Assembly: GCF_900129855.1 (NCBI RefSeq)
Contig: NZ_LT670819.1
Coordinates: forward strand, 9,238,001 to 9,302,000
DNA length: 64,000 nt
Direction: 5' to 3'
Source of the DNA: Streptomyces sp. 3214.6
Lineage (GTDB): Bacteria; Actinomycetota; Actinomycetes; Streptomycetales; Streptomycetaceae
The notes beneath the pieces were generated by a model. That model saw nothing but the letters and a program-made list of their open reading frames with translations, had not been told where the DNA came from and searched no databases. Both the position numbers and the translations under genes were made by a program. Each line of letters opens with the position of its first letter. Position 1 is the first letter of the stretch. Shown one piece after another: positions 9,301 to 18,026 of the stretch.

Positions 9301-10203
9301 ATGCCCCTGCGCCCTGCCCGCCTGCGCCGTCCCCTGTCCAGGACCGCCCGTACCGCCCGCGCCGCCTTCCTCGCGCTGGCCGTCGCCACGGTCACCGCCC
9401 TCTCCGCGGCCCCGCCCGCAGCGGCCGCCGACACCTGGACCGAGGTCGGCTCCGACCGCGCCGACCCGCTGACCGAGAGTCAGGGACTGGCCTCGGTCGA
9501 GACCCCGGCGAACAGCGCCAACCGCTACACCGGCATCGGCACCATCCCGTTCTCCGTCTCCACGCGGGGCTGGAACCACGTCGGCGACCCGGACGCCTCC
9601 TACGACGGCTACTACGTCGAGCCGTACCAGAGCGACTCGGGCACCTCGAAGATGTACCGGGTGCAGGCGCCGGGCGGCGCCTGGTCGGAGTACGTCCACG
9701 CGCTCGGCTCGGGCGAGGCCCTCAACAACTCCTGGGTGGCGATCACCCCGGACAGCAAGTGGATGTTGTCGGGCGAGTGGGGCACCATGACCCGGTTCCT
9801 CGTCTTCCCGACGCCCGGCGCCAACGCCGCCACCTCGCCCTCGGCGAACCTGCCACAGGTGTCCACCGTCCGCCTCGACCACGCCGTCCGCGACGTCCAG
9901 GGCTGCGACTTCACCGGCCCGACCACCCTGCTGTGCTCCTCCGACGACCCGTCCGGCACCCTCTTCGGCATCACCAAGCCGCTCCTGCGGATCGACCTGT
10001 CCGCCGAGCCGAACGGCACGGCCGACGTCACCGGTCATGTGACGGCCCTGCGCCAGCTGCCGCTGCGCAGCTCCTGCTCCGGCACGTTCGAGGCCGAGGG
10101 CGTCGACTATGACCGCCGCAGCGGCACCCTGCGCGTGATCGTCGTCTCGCCCGGCTTCTGCGTGCTGACCGACAGCAAGACGTACCGCTTCACGCGGAGC
10201 TGA
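9301..10203 (+). CDS. Secreted protein of unknown function
   Basis: 300-residue exported protein. The signal peptide is long and arginine-rich (RTARTARAAFLALAVATVTALSAAPPAAAAD), with likely cleavage after residue 43 or so. The mature part has no domain I recognise, but is rich in repeated strand-like segments (FSVSTRGWNHVGDPDASYDGYYV, LRIDLSAEPNG), which suggests a beta-propeller-like fold. Four cysteines (GCDF, LLCSS, SSCSG, GFCVL) may form two disulfides. ATG at 9301 follows GAGGAG. A strong terminator hairpin follows the stop. Confidence 0.72.
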   Translation: MPLRPARLRRPLSRTARTARAAFLALAVATVTALSAAPPAAAADTWTEVGSDRADPLTESQGLASVETPANSANRYTGIGTIPFSVSTRGWNHVGDPDASYDGYYVEPYQSDSGTSKMYRVQAPGGAWSEYVHALGSGEALNNSWVAITPDSKWMLSGEWGTMTRFLVFPTPGANAATSPSANLPQVSTVRLDHAVRDVQGCDFTGPTTLLCSSDDPSGTLFGITKPLLRIDLSAEPNGTADVTGHVTALRQLPLRSSCSGTFEAEGVDYDRRSGTLRVIVVSPGFCVLTDSKTYRFTRS

Positions 10204-10207
10204 GCCC

Positions 10208-10233
10208 GGCGCGCGGCCGAGAGGCCGCGCGCC
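10208..10233 (+). terminator. Hairpin terminator after the secreted-protein gene
   Basis: Perfect 11-bp stem (GGCGCGCGGCC / GGCCGCGCGCC) with a GAGA tetraloop, starting five bases after the stop codon. There is no U-tract, as is usual for Streptomyces terminators. Confidence 0.75.
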
Positions 10234-10367
10234 GACCCCGGCCGGGCGGGCAGTGCGGGCGGCTGCCGTCGCTGGTCCCGCTCGGAAAGTGGTGCTTTTC
10301 TGGGGATGTGGCGCGGTTCGCGGGGAACCCGCACTGCCGCGCCACCGCCACGAGAGGAGCGATCACG

Positions 10368-10736
10368 ATGGATCGCGAACGATCGCACGAGGAGTCCGTC
10401 TCCGTCGAGATCAGCGGATGCAACAAGGAAGACGCCCGGATCGTGTTCGACACGCTCAACGAGTGCTTCGAGTCGGACCGCGGCCCCGACGAGGTGCCGC
10501 AGCAACTGCACGAGACCCGCCCGATGGTGTGGCTCGGCACCTTCGAGGTCACCGAGGCGCACGACTGCGCCCGCCCGGCCCGGCTCTCGTCCTCCGTCGA
10601 GGCCGACGCGCAGGGCAGTTACTGGGCGATCGAGCGGCTCCGTTCGACGCTGGACTCGGTGTTCGCGGTACGCGACCTCTCCTCGGCCTCCGGGGACCAG
10701 GAGCGCGAGCTGCACGTACTGCTCGAAAGCCGGTGA
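10368..10736 (+). CDS. Small hypothetical protein
   Basis: 122 residues, acidic, no signal peptide or membrane segment. The sequence alternates predicted helices and strands (SVSVEISGCNKEDARIVFDTLNECFES, RPMVWLGTFEVTEAHD), compatible with a small alpha/beta ligand-binding or regulator-like domain, but I recognise no family. ATG at 10368 follows AGAGGAG. It ends just upstream of the palindrome that precedes the dienoyl-CoA reductase gene. Confidence 0.65.
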   Translation: MDRERSHEESVSVEISGCNKEDARIVFDTLNECFESDRGPDEVPQQLHETRPMVWLGTFEVTEAHDCARPARLSSSVEADAQGSYWAIERLRSTLDSVFAVRDLSSASGDQERELHVLLESR

Positions 10737-10780
10737 GGCGGTGAGGCGGTGACCTGCGGCACATGAGCCGGAGTCTATTG

Positions 10781-10794
10781 TGCAACTAGTTGCA
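10781..10794. promoter_or_regulatory. Perfect 14-bp palindrome upstream of the reductase gene
   Basis: TGCAACTAGTTGCA, fully self-complementary, about 65 bases before the start codon at 10858. It has the size and symmetry of a MarR/PadR-type operator. The right half (GTTGCATA) is identical to part of the operator of the MarR gene at 4680-5117. A PadR gene also lies directly downstream of the reductase, so either protein could bind here. Confidence 0.55.
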
Positions 10795-10857
10795 TAAACC
10801 GTGTGCGGTCCTCTAGAACTGGAGGAACTACCGCCGCGCACGGAGGCCTGCCCCGCC

Positions 10858-12873
10858 ATGAGCCGTTACCCGCACCTGCTGAGCCCGCTCGATCTGGGCT
10901 TCACCACGCTGCCCAACCGCGTCCTGATGGGCTCGATGCACGTCGGCCTGGAGGAGGCCGAGCGCGGCTTCGAACGCATGGCCGCCTTCTATGCAGCCCG
11001 CGCCCGCGGGGGAGTGGGCCTCATCGTCACCGGCGGCATCGCCCCCAACGACGAGGGACGGCCGTCCGAGGGCGGCGCCAAGCTCACCACGGACGCGGAG
11101 GCCGACCAGCACCGGCAGATCACCGACGCCGTGCACCGCGAGGGCGGCCGCATCGCGATGCAGATCCTGCACTTCGGCCGCTACGCCTACCACCGTGACC
11201 TGGTCGCCCCGAGCCCCCTCCAGGCCCCCATCAGCCCCTTCCCGCCCCGCGAGCTCACCGACGCCGACGTCGAACGGACGATCGACGACTATGCCCGCGC
11301 CGCCCGCCTCGCCCGGCAGGCCGGCTACGACGGCGTCGAGATCATGGGCTCCGAGGGTTATCTCATCAACGAGTTCATCGCCGCGCACACCAACCAACGC
11401 ACCGACCGCTGGGGCGGTGCGTACGAGAACCGGATGCGGTTCCCCGTCGAGATCGTCCGCAGGGTGCGCGAGGCGGTCGGCGAGGACTTCATCGTCGTCT
11501 ACCGGCTGTCCATGCTGGACCTGGTGCCCGGCGGCTCCACCCTCGACGAGGTCGTCACCCTCGCCCGGGCCGTCGAGGCGGCCGGCGCGACCATCATCAA
11601 CACCGGCATCGGCTGGCACGAGGCCCGCATCCCCACCATCGCGACCTCCGTGCCGCGCGGCGCCTACACCTGGGTCACGAAGAAGCTGATGGGCGCGGTG
11701 AGCATCCCGCTCGTCACCACCAACCGCATCAACACCCCCGAGGTCGCCGAGGAGTTGCTCGCCGACGGCTGCGCGGACATGATCTCCATGGCCCGGCCGA
11801 TGCTGGCCGACCCCGACTTCGTGAACAAGGCCGCCGCCGGCACGCCCGAGGCGATCAACACCTGCATCGGCTGCAACCAGGCCTGCCTCGACCACACCTT
11901 CAGCGGCAAGATCACCTCCTGCCTGGTCAACCCGCGCGCCTGCCACGAGACCGAGCTGGTCCTCGCCCCGACCCGGCTGCGCAAGCGCGTCGCGGTGGTG
12001 GGCGCGGGCCCGGCGGGCCTCGCCTGCGCGGTCAGCGCCGCAGAACGCGGTCATGCGGTGACGTTGTTCGACGCCGCGAGCGAGATCGGCGGCCAGCTCA
12101 ACGTCGCCCGCAAGGTCCCGGGCAAGCAGGAGTTCGACGAGACGCTGCGCTACTTCCGCCACCAGCTCGACGCGCACGGCGTGGACGTACGCCTCGACAC
12201 CCCTGTGACGGCAGGCGACGTGGAGTCCTACGACGAGGTCGTCGTCGCCACCGGCGTCAGCCCCCGCACCCCCGACATCCCCGGCGTCGACCACCCGAGC
12301 GTCGTCGGCTACCTCGACGTCCTGCGCGACGGCGCTCCCGTCGGCGACCGCGTCGCGATCCTCGGCGCGGGCGGCATCGGCTTCGACGTCGCCGAGTTCC
12401 TCACCGACGGCGGCGACAAGGCGAGCGAGGACCCGGCGACGTACTTCCGCCAGTGGGGCGTCGACATGGACTACCGGGCCCCCGGCGGTCTCGTCGCCCC
12501 CGAGCGCCCCGCTCCGCCGCGCACCGTCCACCTGCTCCAGCGCAAGACGACCAAGGTCGGCGCGGGTCTCGGCAAGACCACCGGCTGGATCCACCGCACC
12601 GAGCTCAAGCACCGCGGCGTCACCATGGTCCCGGGTGTGCGCTACGACCGGATCGACGACGCGGGACTGCATGTCACCGTCAGCGAGCAGAGCACGGTCC
12701 TGGAGGTCGACACCATCGTGCTGTGCACCGGCCAGGACCCGCGCCGGGACCTGTACGAGGCGCTGATCGCCGCAGGCGTCAGCGCGCACCTCATCGGCGG
12801 CGCCGACGTCGCCGCCGAACTGGACGCCAAGCGCGCCATCCAGCAGGGCACCGAGCTGGCGGCGGCGCTGTAA
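10858..12873 (+). CDS. fadH: NADH:flavin oxidoreductase / 2,4-dienoyl-CoA reductase family
   Basis: 671-residue three-domain enzyme: an old-yellow-enzyme FMN barrel (residues 1-330), an iron-sulfur cluster loop and a C-terminal FAD/NAD(P) domain. The 4Fe-4S ligands are Cys336, Cys339, Cys343 (CIGCNQAC) and Cys355 (TSCLVNP). The FAD-binding motif VAVVGAGPAGLACAVSAAERG is near residue 380 and a second nucleotide motif ILGAGGIGFDVAEFL near 500. Enzymes of this layout reduce 2,4-dienoyl-CoA or related enones with NADPH. ATG at 10858 starts at the family-typical YPHLLSPLDLG. The gene lies behind a 14-bp palindrome and is followed by a PadR gene. Confidence 0.92.
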   Translation: MSRYPHLLSPLDLGFTTLPNRVLMGSMHVGLEEAERGFERMAAFYAARARGGVGLIVTGGIAPNDEGRPSEGGAKLTTDAEADQHRQITDAVHREGGRIAMQILHFGRYAYHRDLVAPSPLQAPISPFPPRELTDADVERTIDDYARAARLARQAGYDGVEIMGSEGYLINEFIAAHTNQRTDRWGGAYENRMRFPVEIVRRVREAVGEDFIVVYRLSMLDLVPGGSTLDEVVTLARAVEAAGATIINTGIGWHEARIPTIATSVPRGAYTWVTKKLMGAVSIPLVTTNRINTPEVAEELLADGCADMISMARPMLADPDFVNKAAAGTPEAINTCIGCNQACLDHTFSGKITSCLVNPRACHETELVLAPTRLRKRVAVVGAGPAGLACAVSAAERGHAVTLFDAASEIGGQLNVARKVPGKQEFDETLRYFRHQLDAHGVDVRLDTPVTAGDVESYDEVVVATGVSPRTPDIPGVDHPSVVGYLDVLRDGAPVGDRVAILGAGGIGFDVAEFLTDGGDKASEDPATYFRQWGVDMDYRAPGGLVAPERPAPPRTVHLLQRKTTKVGAGLGKTTGWIHRTELKHRGVTMVPGVRYDRIDDAGLHVTVSEQSTVLEVDTIVLCTGQDPRRDLYEALIAAGVSAHLIGGADVAAELDAKRAIQQGTELAAAL

Positions 12874-12939
12874 TGAGGCGGCCGGCGGGAGGCGGCTGTG
12901 GGGACGCGGGCCGTTCGGGCGCGTCCCTAGGATGACCAC

Positions 12940-13572
12940 ATGTCACTCCCGCACGCGATCCTCACCGCCCTGCTCGAGAGGCCCTCGTCCGGGCTGGATC
13001 TGACCCGCCGCTTCGACAAGTCGATCGGCTACTTCTGGTCGGCGACGCACCAGCAGATCTACCGCGAGCTGGGAAAGCTGGAGGCCGAGGGCCACATCAG
13101 GGCGCTGCCCACCGAGCAGCCGGCCCGCGGGCAGAAGAAGGCCTACGAGGTCCTGCCCGCGGGCCGCGCCGAACTCGCGCGGTGGACGGCGGCCACCCAG
13201 GACCCGAAGCCGCACCGAGACGCCCTGCTGCTGCGGCTGCGTGCCGCTGCCGTCGTCGGCACCGCGGGCCTGGAGGCCGACCTGCGCCGCCATCTCGAGC
13301 TGCACCGGCGGCAGTTGACCGAGTACGAGGAGATCGAGAAGCGCGACTTCCCGCCCGGCCCGGGCAGCGCCCAGGCCAGGCTCCAGCACCTGGTCCTGCG
13401 TGCGGGCATCGAACTCGAGACCTTCTGGACCCAGTGGCTCACCGAGGCCCTCCAGGAGCTGCCCGCCGCGGAGGAAACAGCGGCCCAGGACCAGGACAGG
13501 AACCCGGACGAGGAGCCGGACGAGGAGCCGGACCAAGACAAGGACCAGGGCGGATCGCCTCGGAGCCGGTAG
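12940..13572 (+). CDS. PadR-family transcriptional regulator
   Basis: 210 residues. The N-terminal winged helix (SLPHAILTALLERPSSGLDLTRRFDKSIGYFW, then QQIYRELGKLEAEGHI) is the PadR domain, followed by the PadR C-terminal dimerisation region (residues 90-175). The last 35 residues are a run of acidic DEEPD-like repeats and probably disordered. PadR proteins usually repress neighbouring detoxification genes; the adjacent reductase with its upstream palindrome is the obvious candidate target. Confidence 0.9.
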   Translation: MSLPHAILTALLERPSSGLDLTRRFDKSIGYFWSATHQQIYRELGKLEAEGHIRALPTEQPARGQKKAYEVLPAGRAELARWTAATQDPKPHRDALLLRLRAAAVVGTAGLEADLRRHLELHRRQLTEYEEIEKRDFPPGPGSAQARLQHLVLRAGIELETFWTQWLTEALQELPAAEETAAQDQDRNPDEEPDEEPDQDKDQGGSPRSR

Positions 13573-13589
13573 AGCCGGAGCCGCCGGCG

Positions 13590-14129
13590 CTAGAGCCGGT
13601 AGGGCTTCGAGCGGCGGCGCAGGAACCAGGCCAGCGCGATGACGCCGCCGCCCACCAGCGCGCCGCCCACCCCCATGGTGACGGGACCGTAGTCGCGGGC
13701 CGCGCCACCGAGGCCGCCCATGACCCCGCGCGATGGCGAGGCGGTCGCGGAGATCGTCGGGGCGGACGGGGCCGAGACGATCACGGACTGGGTGCCCGCG
13801 GTGATGCCGCTGGAGCACATGACGACGACGGTGTACGTGCCCGGGGAGACGCCGGACCAGGCGGCGGACTGGCTTGCCGTCGTGCCGGACAGCGCCACCT
13901 GACGTCCCTGGGCGAAGCTCGCCTGGCTGCTGGTGAGCAGCGCGGCCGTGCCCCAGCTCCCGTTGAGCTGGGTGCAGGCGCTGGTCACCACCGAGACCGT
14001 GGAGCCGGTCGTACTGACGGAGATGCCCGAAACCCGGGCGACGGCCGGCCCGGGGGCCAGGGCGAGGGGGAGCGCGGCGGCGGCTGCCATGGTCGGTCCT
14101 GAGCGGGCGAGAAGGCGGGAAACGCGCAT
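13590..14129 (-). CDS. Secreted, C-terminally membrane-anchored protein
   Basis: 179 residues with a signal peptide (RLLARSGPTMAAAAALPLALAPGPAVA), a serine/threonine-rich beta-type ectodomain with two cysteines (SACTQLN and VVMCSS) able to form a disulfide, and a C-terminal transmembrane helix (VTMGVGGALVGGGVIALAWFL) followed by RRRSKPYRL. This layout makes it a cell-surface protein held by its tail. The family is common in Streptomyces but of unknown role. Confidence 0.72.
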   Translation of the reverse strand: MRVSRLLARSGPTMAAAAALPLALAPGPAVARVSGISVSTTGSTVSVVTSACTQLNGSWGTAALLTSSQASFAQGRQVALSGTTASQSAAWSGVSPGTYTVVVMCSSGITAGTQSVIVSAPSAPTISATASPSRGVMGGLGGAARDYGPVTMGVGGALVGGGVIALAWFLRRRSKPYRL

Positions 14130-14198
14130 CGGATGTCCTCCGGCGGCGGCACGGTTGGCGGTACATCCCTTGCGCCGCCGAGGGTCGGGTACGCCCGT

Positions 14199-14215
14199 GC
14201 TGCCTCAGAGGCAGC
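14199..14215 (-). terminator. Short hairpin after the fibronectin III gene
   Basis: GCTGCCT-CAG-AGGCAGC, a perfect 7-bp stem with a three-base loop, about 80 bases downstream of the fibronectin III lipoprotein gene and upstream of the next gene on the same strand. It may terminate the first or attenuate the second. Confidence 0.4.
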
Positions 14216-14297
14216 CAACGGGCCCCGGGCCCGCCCCGCATCCGGACCGCCCCCGGGCAGGTGACGGATTCCTTCATACGGCCCATGCGTCAGGCTC

Positions 14298-15272
14298 TCA
14301 GCGGGGCTCGCCCGTCGTCACCGTCCGCTCCGTCGCGAACGCGCCCCAGGTGCCGTCCGGCAGCCGCGCCCGCAGCCGCACCCGGTGACCGATCCCCGCC
14401 TCCCGCCCCGCGTAGAAGCTGTACGTGGCCTTCCCGCGTGGCGGGGTCCCGCCCCACACCAGCGAGGTGGCCGGCTGCCCGTCGAGCACGATCTGGTACT
14501 CCGTCACCACACCGTCCACGCGGGGTGACGTCCAGGACAGGTCGATGTAGTACGCGCCGTCGGCGAGACGGGTGCTCGCCCGGAAGCCGGCCGGCGCGGT
14601 GTCCGCCCCCTCGTCATCGCCCGGCGCGGTGGTGAGGCGCACGGGTGGACCGGGGGCCGAGACGTTGTCGGCCGCGTCCCGCGCCCGGACGGTGAACGCG
14701 TAGCGTGTGCCCGGCCGCAGCCCCGTGACAACGGTCGCCGTCTGGGCCCCGCCGACACTGTGGATCTTCGTGCCGCCCTGGTAGACGTCGTAGGACACCA
14801 CCTTCCGGTCGTCCGTGGAGGCTGTCCAGGACAGCTGGACGGCCCGGCTCCCGGCGGCCCGGCCCGTCACCGCTCGGGGCCGGGTCGGGGCCGAGCGGTC
14901 CGCCGCGGTGGAGGCAGGGGTCGTGGCGCGCGCCTCCCGGCCGGCCGGACCGAGCCGCCCCTCGACGTCGCGGGCCCGCACGGTGAAGACGTACGCGGTG
15001 GACGGTGCGAGGCGGACGACGTCCAGCATGTGCGCGGAGCCGGGCACGTCCCCGACCTTGGTGTGGCCCCGGTACACCTCGTAGCCGCTGACCGGGGGGT
15101 TCGCGACGACCGTGTTCCACATGACGTGCACACTCGTCGCGCTCCCGGCCCGCGCGGTGACCCCCGTCGGGGCGCCGGGCGCCCGTCCGTCGTCACCTCC
15201 ACCGCCCGTGCACCCGCACGACAGGGCCGCCACCAGCCCGCACCCCACCAGCCACAGCACAACGCGTCGCAC
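14298..15272 (-). CDS. Triple fibronectin type III domain exported (lipo)protein
   Basis: 324 residues: an N-terminal export signal (VVLWLVGCGLVAALSCGC), then three fibronectin type III repeats at roughly residues 35-125, 130-220 and 228-322. Each begins with a PxxPxxVTxxxG-like strand and contains a WxxxxxxxxVSYxVYxGxxK core. In Streptomyces such modules act as spacers or binding modules of extracellular glycanases; here they stand alone without a catalytic domain. The lipobox (ALSC) is weak, so a lipoprotein anchor is only probable. GTG at 15272 follows GGGAGG, which rules out the longer reading frame. Confidence 0.78.
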   Translation of the reverse strand: MRRVVLWLVGCGLVAALSCGCTGGGGDDGRAPGAPTGVTARAGSATSVHVMWNTVVANPPVSGYEVYRGHTKVGDVPGSAHMLDVVRLAPSTAYVFTVRARDVEGRLGPAGREARATTPASTAADRSAPTRPRAVTGRAAGSRAVQLSWTASTDDRKVVSYDVYQGGTKIHSVGGAQTATVVTGLRPGTRYAFTVRARDAADNVSAPGPPVRLTTAPGDDEGADTAPAGFRASTRLADGAYYIDLSWTSPRVDGVVTEYQIVLDGQPATSLVWGGTPPRGKATYSFYAGREAGIGHRVRLRARLPDGTWGAFATERTVTTGEPR

Positions 15273-15727
15273 GGCTTCGCCTCCCGGCCCGGCACGGCGG
15301 CAATGGTCCGGACCAATATGGCGTGGCGGTGCGAGCACATCAAGAGGGCGGGAGCCTCGGTGCGGGACGCCGTTGGTGAGCGCTTCCGGAGGTTACGTAT
15401 GCTGAAGTTCCTTGCGGCTGAACTCTCCCTGAGGGCTGATGAGTTCATGCCCGTGGCGCGGACCGCTGTCGTCGCAGATCCCGCGCCGGCAAAGTGGCCG
15501 GGGGCCCGGGGCCGAGACGGCGCCTGGGACCCCGGCCCCTGTTGCCCGCGCCCTACCGCTGTCGGCCCGTCAAAAACCGCACTTGTACACCGCACCCGCA
15601 CGCCGTGCGTGATCAGCCGTGCGCCGCCGGCCGTGCACCGTACGGCCCCCTCGAAGTGGCCTCGTGATGCGGTCGGCACCAGATTGTTCCGAGTGTCCGT
15701 CAATGTCCTACGAGAGGGTCCCGTATC
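15273..15727. other. Long intergenic region between divergent exported-protein genes
   Basis: 455 bases between the fibronectin III gene and the chitosanase gene, which are transcribed away from each other, so it should hold both promoters. I see a 7-bp inverted repeat (GGGGCCG at 15508 and CGGCCCC at 15533) but no clear promoter boxes and no convincing reading frame. Confidence 0.4.
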
Positions 15728-16744
15728 GTGCGCGCCCAGTCGCTGACCCTGGCCGCGGCCGGCCTTGCCCTGCTGGCCCCGACCGCCCCCACCGCCGCCG
15801 CGCGCCCGTCCCCGGGTGCTGCCGGACCACCGGTGCTCCGGCAGGAAGGCGCCGTCCGCGCCGCCGACCTGCTGTCCCGGGTCCGCGACTGCGCTCCCGT
15901 CTCCCGCGGCCGCTACCGCACCGACGAGGGCACGCCCGCCACGATCCCGGTGTGCGGCACCGACGAGGCGGTGTTCTGGACGGCCGACATGGACATCGAC
16001 TGCGACGGCCGCCCGGGCACGCAGTGCAACAGTGGCACCGACCCGCTGTTCTCCGACACCACGGCCTACCAGCAGTCCGACGGCCGCTATCTGAGCGCCG
16101 AGACGCTGCCCTACATCGTGGTGCCGGGGGTGAGCGACATCTGGAACCACCGGGACCACGGGGTGCGCGGGGGATCCGTCGCGGCCGTCGTCTACCGGGA
16201 CCGGGTGCAGTACGCGGTCGTCGGCGACACGGGACCGCGCGAGATCATCGGCGAGGCGTCCTACGCCACCGCCAAGGCACTCGGCATCCGGCCCGACCCG
16301 CGCGGCGGCGGCACGCCTTCCGGCGTCACGTACATCGTCTTCAAGAACTCCCTGGCGACCCCCATCGAGAGCCACGCGTCCGCGGTGGCCGTGGGGGAGC
16401 GGCTGGCGCGGCTGTTCGTGCGGGGGGCGGCCGTGAACGAGGAGACGCCGACGCAGCCTCAGGAGCAGCCGGAAGCGTCGGAGGGCCTGGAGTGGCTGGC
16501 TGCGGCGCGAAGCGCGGCGGGGGCGGCGCCGACCGGTACGGCAGCCGTCCAAGGGGCGGTCGCCCAGAAGGAGTTGGCGAAGTCGCCGGAGCCGGAGGCG
16601 TCGCAGGCGTCGGCGGACGGCGAGGCTCAGGAGGGCTCGGAGGTTTCGGAATCCCCGCAGACCCCTGAGACCTCGCAGGGGCAGGAGCATGCAGGGGACC
16701 AGGAGGGCCCGGACGCCGCGTCCGCCGACGACGGGAGCGGGTAA
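15728..16744 (+). CDS. Chitosanase, glycoside hydrolase family 75
   Basis: 338-residue secreted enzyme that cleaves chitosan. A signal peptide (residues 1-25, ending TAAARP) precedes a GH75 domain of about residues 40-235 with DMDIDCDGRPGTQCN, FSDTTAYQ and the catalytic pair in VVGDTGPREIIGEAS, where Asp and Glu match the catalytic residues known in fungal family members. After the domain come about 100 residues rich in glutamate, serine, proline and glutamine, a low-complexity tail not needed for catalysis. GTG at 15728 is the start. Strongly recognised family; the tail is unusual. Confidence 0.88.
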   Translation: MRAQSLTLAAAGLALLAPTAPTAAARPSPGAAGPPVLRQEGAVRAADLLSRVRDCAPVSRGRYRTDEGTPATIPVCGTDEAVFWTADMDIDCDGRPGTQCNSGTDPLFSDTTAYQQSDGRYLSAETLPYIVVPGVSDIWNHRDHGVRGGSVAAVVYRDRVQYAVVGDTGPREIIGEASYATAKALGIRPDPRGGGTPSGVTYIVFKNSLATPIESHASAVAVGERLARLFVRGAAVNEETPTQPQEQPEASEGLEWLAAARSAAGAAPTGTAAVQGAVAQKELAKSPEPEASQASADGEAQEGSEVSESPQTPETSQGQEHAGDQEGPDAASADDGSG

Positions 16745-16837
16745 GCGAAGGGGGCGGCCCGTCCGCGTCGAGCGTCCGAACGGTCGCCGCCGAGGCGGGC
16801 CGCCCGCCCGTCGGACCGCCGACCAGCCGCCGGCCCG

Positions 16838-16963
16838 CGCGCGGCCTGGCTCCCTACCTACGACGAGGCCGAGCCGGTCTTCGCCCGGGCCCTCGCCGGC
16901 CGGGCCGGGCTGCCGGCCGGCGATTTCCGGCCGGCCGTCCGGGCGGCGTCGGAGGGGGTCACA
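16838..16963 (+). pseudogene. Possible remnant of a TetR-type regulator C-terminus
   Basis: One frame with almost only G/C in third positions reads AAWLPTYDEAEPVFARALAGR then AGLPAGDFRPAVRAA. This resembles the last helices of TetR/MftR-type proteins. It has no start and runs straight into the 3' end of the converging dhaM gene. Probably a leftover gene end; weakly supported. Confidence 0.25.
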
Positions 16964-17369
16964 CCTTCCGGTAGGTGTACGCCTCCGCGGCGGCCGCTGC
17001 CACCGCGTCGAGGTCGGCTCCCGTAGCCGCCGTCACCACCGCGGCCACCGCGCCCTCGACGAACGGGGCGTCCACCAGGCGAGCAGTGTCGGGGAGTTCG
17101 TCGCCCTCCGCGATCAGCGCCTTGACCGTGAGGACGGCGCTGCCGAGGTCGGTGAGGACCGCGACCCCGGCCCCCCGGTCCACCGAGGCGGCAGCAGCGG
17201 TGATCAGCTCGGCGCTCGTGCCCAGCTCGCCGCGCTCCGTACCACCCGCCGCGGCGACCGGCACGGCCGCGCCGCCGCCCGCCAGCCGCCGTGCCAGCTC
17301 GGCCACGGCCGAGGCCACCTCCGCGCTGTGCGACACCAGGACGATGCCGACCAGTTTCTCGTCACTCAC
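16959..17369 (-). CDS. dhaM: PTS-dependent dihydroxyacetone kinase, phosphotransferase subunit DhaM
   Basis: 136-residue EIIA-mannose-type domain. The phosphorylated histidine is His14 in LVGIVLVSHS, and the conserved AVLTDLGSAVLT segment lies near residue 93. DhaM passes phosphate from the PTS (HPr) to the ADP bound on DhaL. This is the single-domain form, without the fused HPr/EI domains of E. coli DhaM. It is last in the operon dhaK-dhaL-dhaM and its start overlaps the end of dhaL by four bases. Confidence 0.93.
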   Translation of the reverse strand: MSDEKLVGIVLVSHSAEVASAVAELARRLAGGGAAVPVAAAGGTERGELGTSAELITAAAASVDRGAGVAVLTDLGSAVLTVKALIAEGDELPDTARLVDAPFVEGAVAAVVTAATGADLDAVAAAAAEAYTYRKV

Positions 17370-17980
17370 CGCGCCTCACTCCCCGCACCGTCGGCTTCGA
17401 CGAGGGCGGCGATGAGCAGCGCCGCCGAGGTCGCGCCCGGATCCTGGTGGCCGATGCTGCGTTCGCCGAGGTAGCTGGCCCGGCCCTTGCGGGCCTGCAG
17501 CGGTGTCGTCGCCTTTGCGCCCTGTTCGGCGGCGGTCCGGGCGGCGCGGAAGCCGTCGGAGAGGGCCTCCACGGCCGGCACCAGCGCATCGATCATGGTC
17601 TTGTCGCCGGGCGCGGCGCCGCCCAGCTGCATCACGGCCTCCACGCCCACCCGCAGTGCAGCGGTGAACTGCGCCTCGTCCACCTCGGCCGCGTCCCCGA
17701 GCGCCTTCCCGGTCCGGCGCAGCAGCGTGCCGTACAACGGCCCCGAGGCCCCGCCCACCGTCGAGATCAGTTGGCGTCCGGCGAGGACCAGCACGGCACC
17801 CGGAGTCTGGGGCGCCTCCTGCTCCAGCGCCGCGGTCAGCGCGGTGAAGCCGCGCCGCATGTTGCTGCCGTGATCGGCGTCCCCGATGGGCGAGTCGAGG
17901 GCCGTGAGCCGGTCCGCCTCGCGGTCGACGGCCGCGGCGGTCGCCGTCATCCAATGGCGGAAGAAGTCGGCGTCTAGCAC
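17366..17980 (-). CDS. dhaL: Dihydroxyacetone kinase ADP-binding subunit DhaL
   Basis: 204-residue all-helical nucleotide-binding subunit. The Mg-ADP site is seen in SPIGDADHGSNMRRGF near residue 35 and the lid region in GGASGPLYGTLLRRTGKAL near residue 90, then KGRASYLGERSIGHQDPGATSA at the end. Within the DhaKLM complex it carries the phosphate from DhaM to dihydroxyacetone on DhaK. GTG at 17980 is preferred to an upstream ATG because AAGGAG lies five bases before it. The gap to dhaK is 46 bases. Confidence 0.94.
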   Translation of the reverse strand: MLDADFFRHWMTATAAAVDREADRLTALDSPIGDADHGSNMRRGFTALTAALEQEAPQTPGAVLVLAGRQLISTVGGASGPLYGTLLRRTGKALGDAAEVDEAQFTAALRVGVEAVMQLGGAAPGDKTMIDALVPAVEALSDGFRAARTAAEQGAKATTPLQARKGRASYLGERSIGHQDPGATSAALLIAALVEADGAGSEAR

Positions 17981-18026
17981 TGGATCTCCTTGCGTGGTCG
18001 GTACGGTCGCAGCGCCTGCCCCTGGC

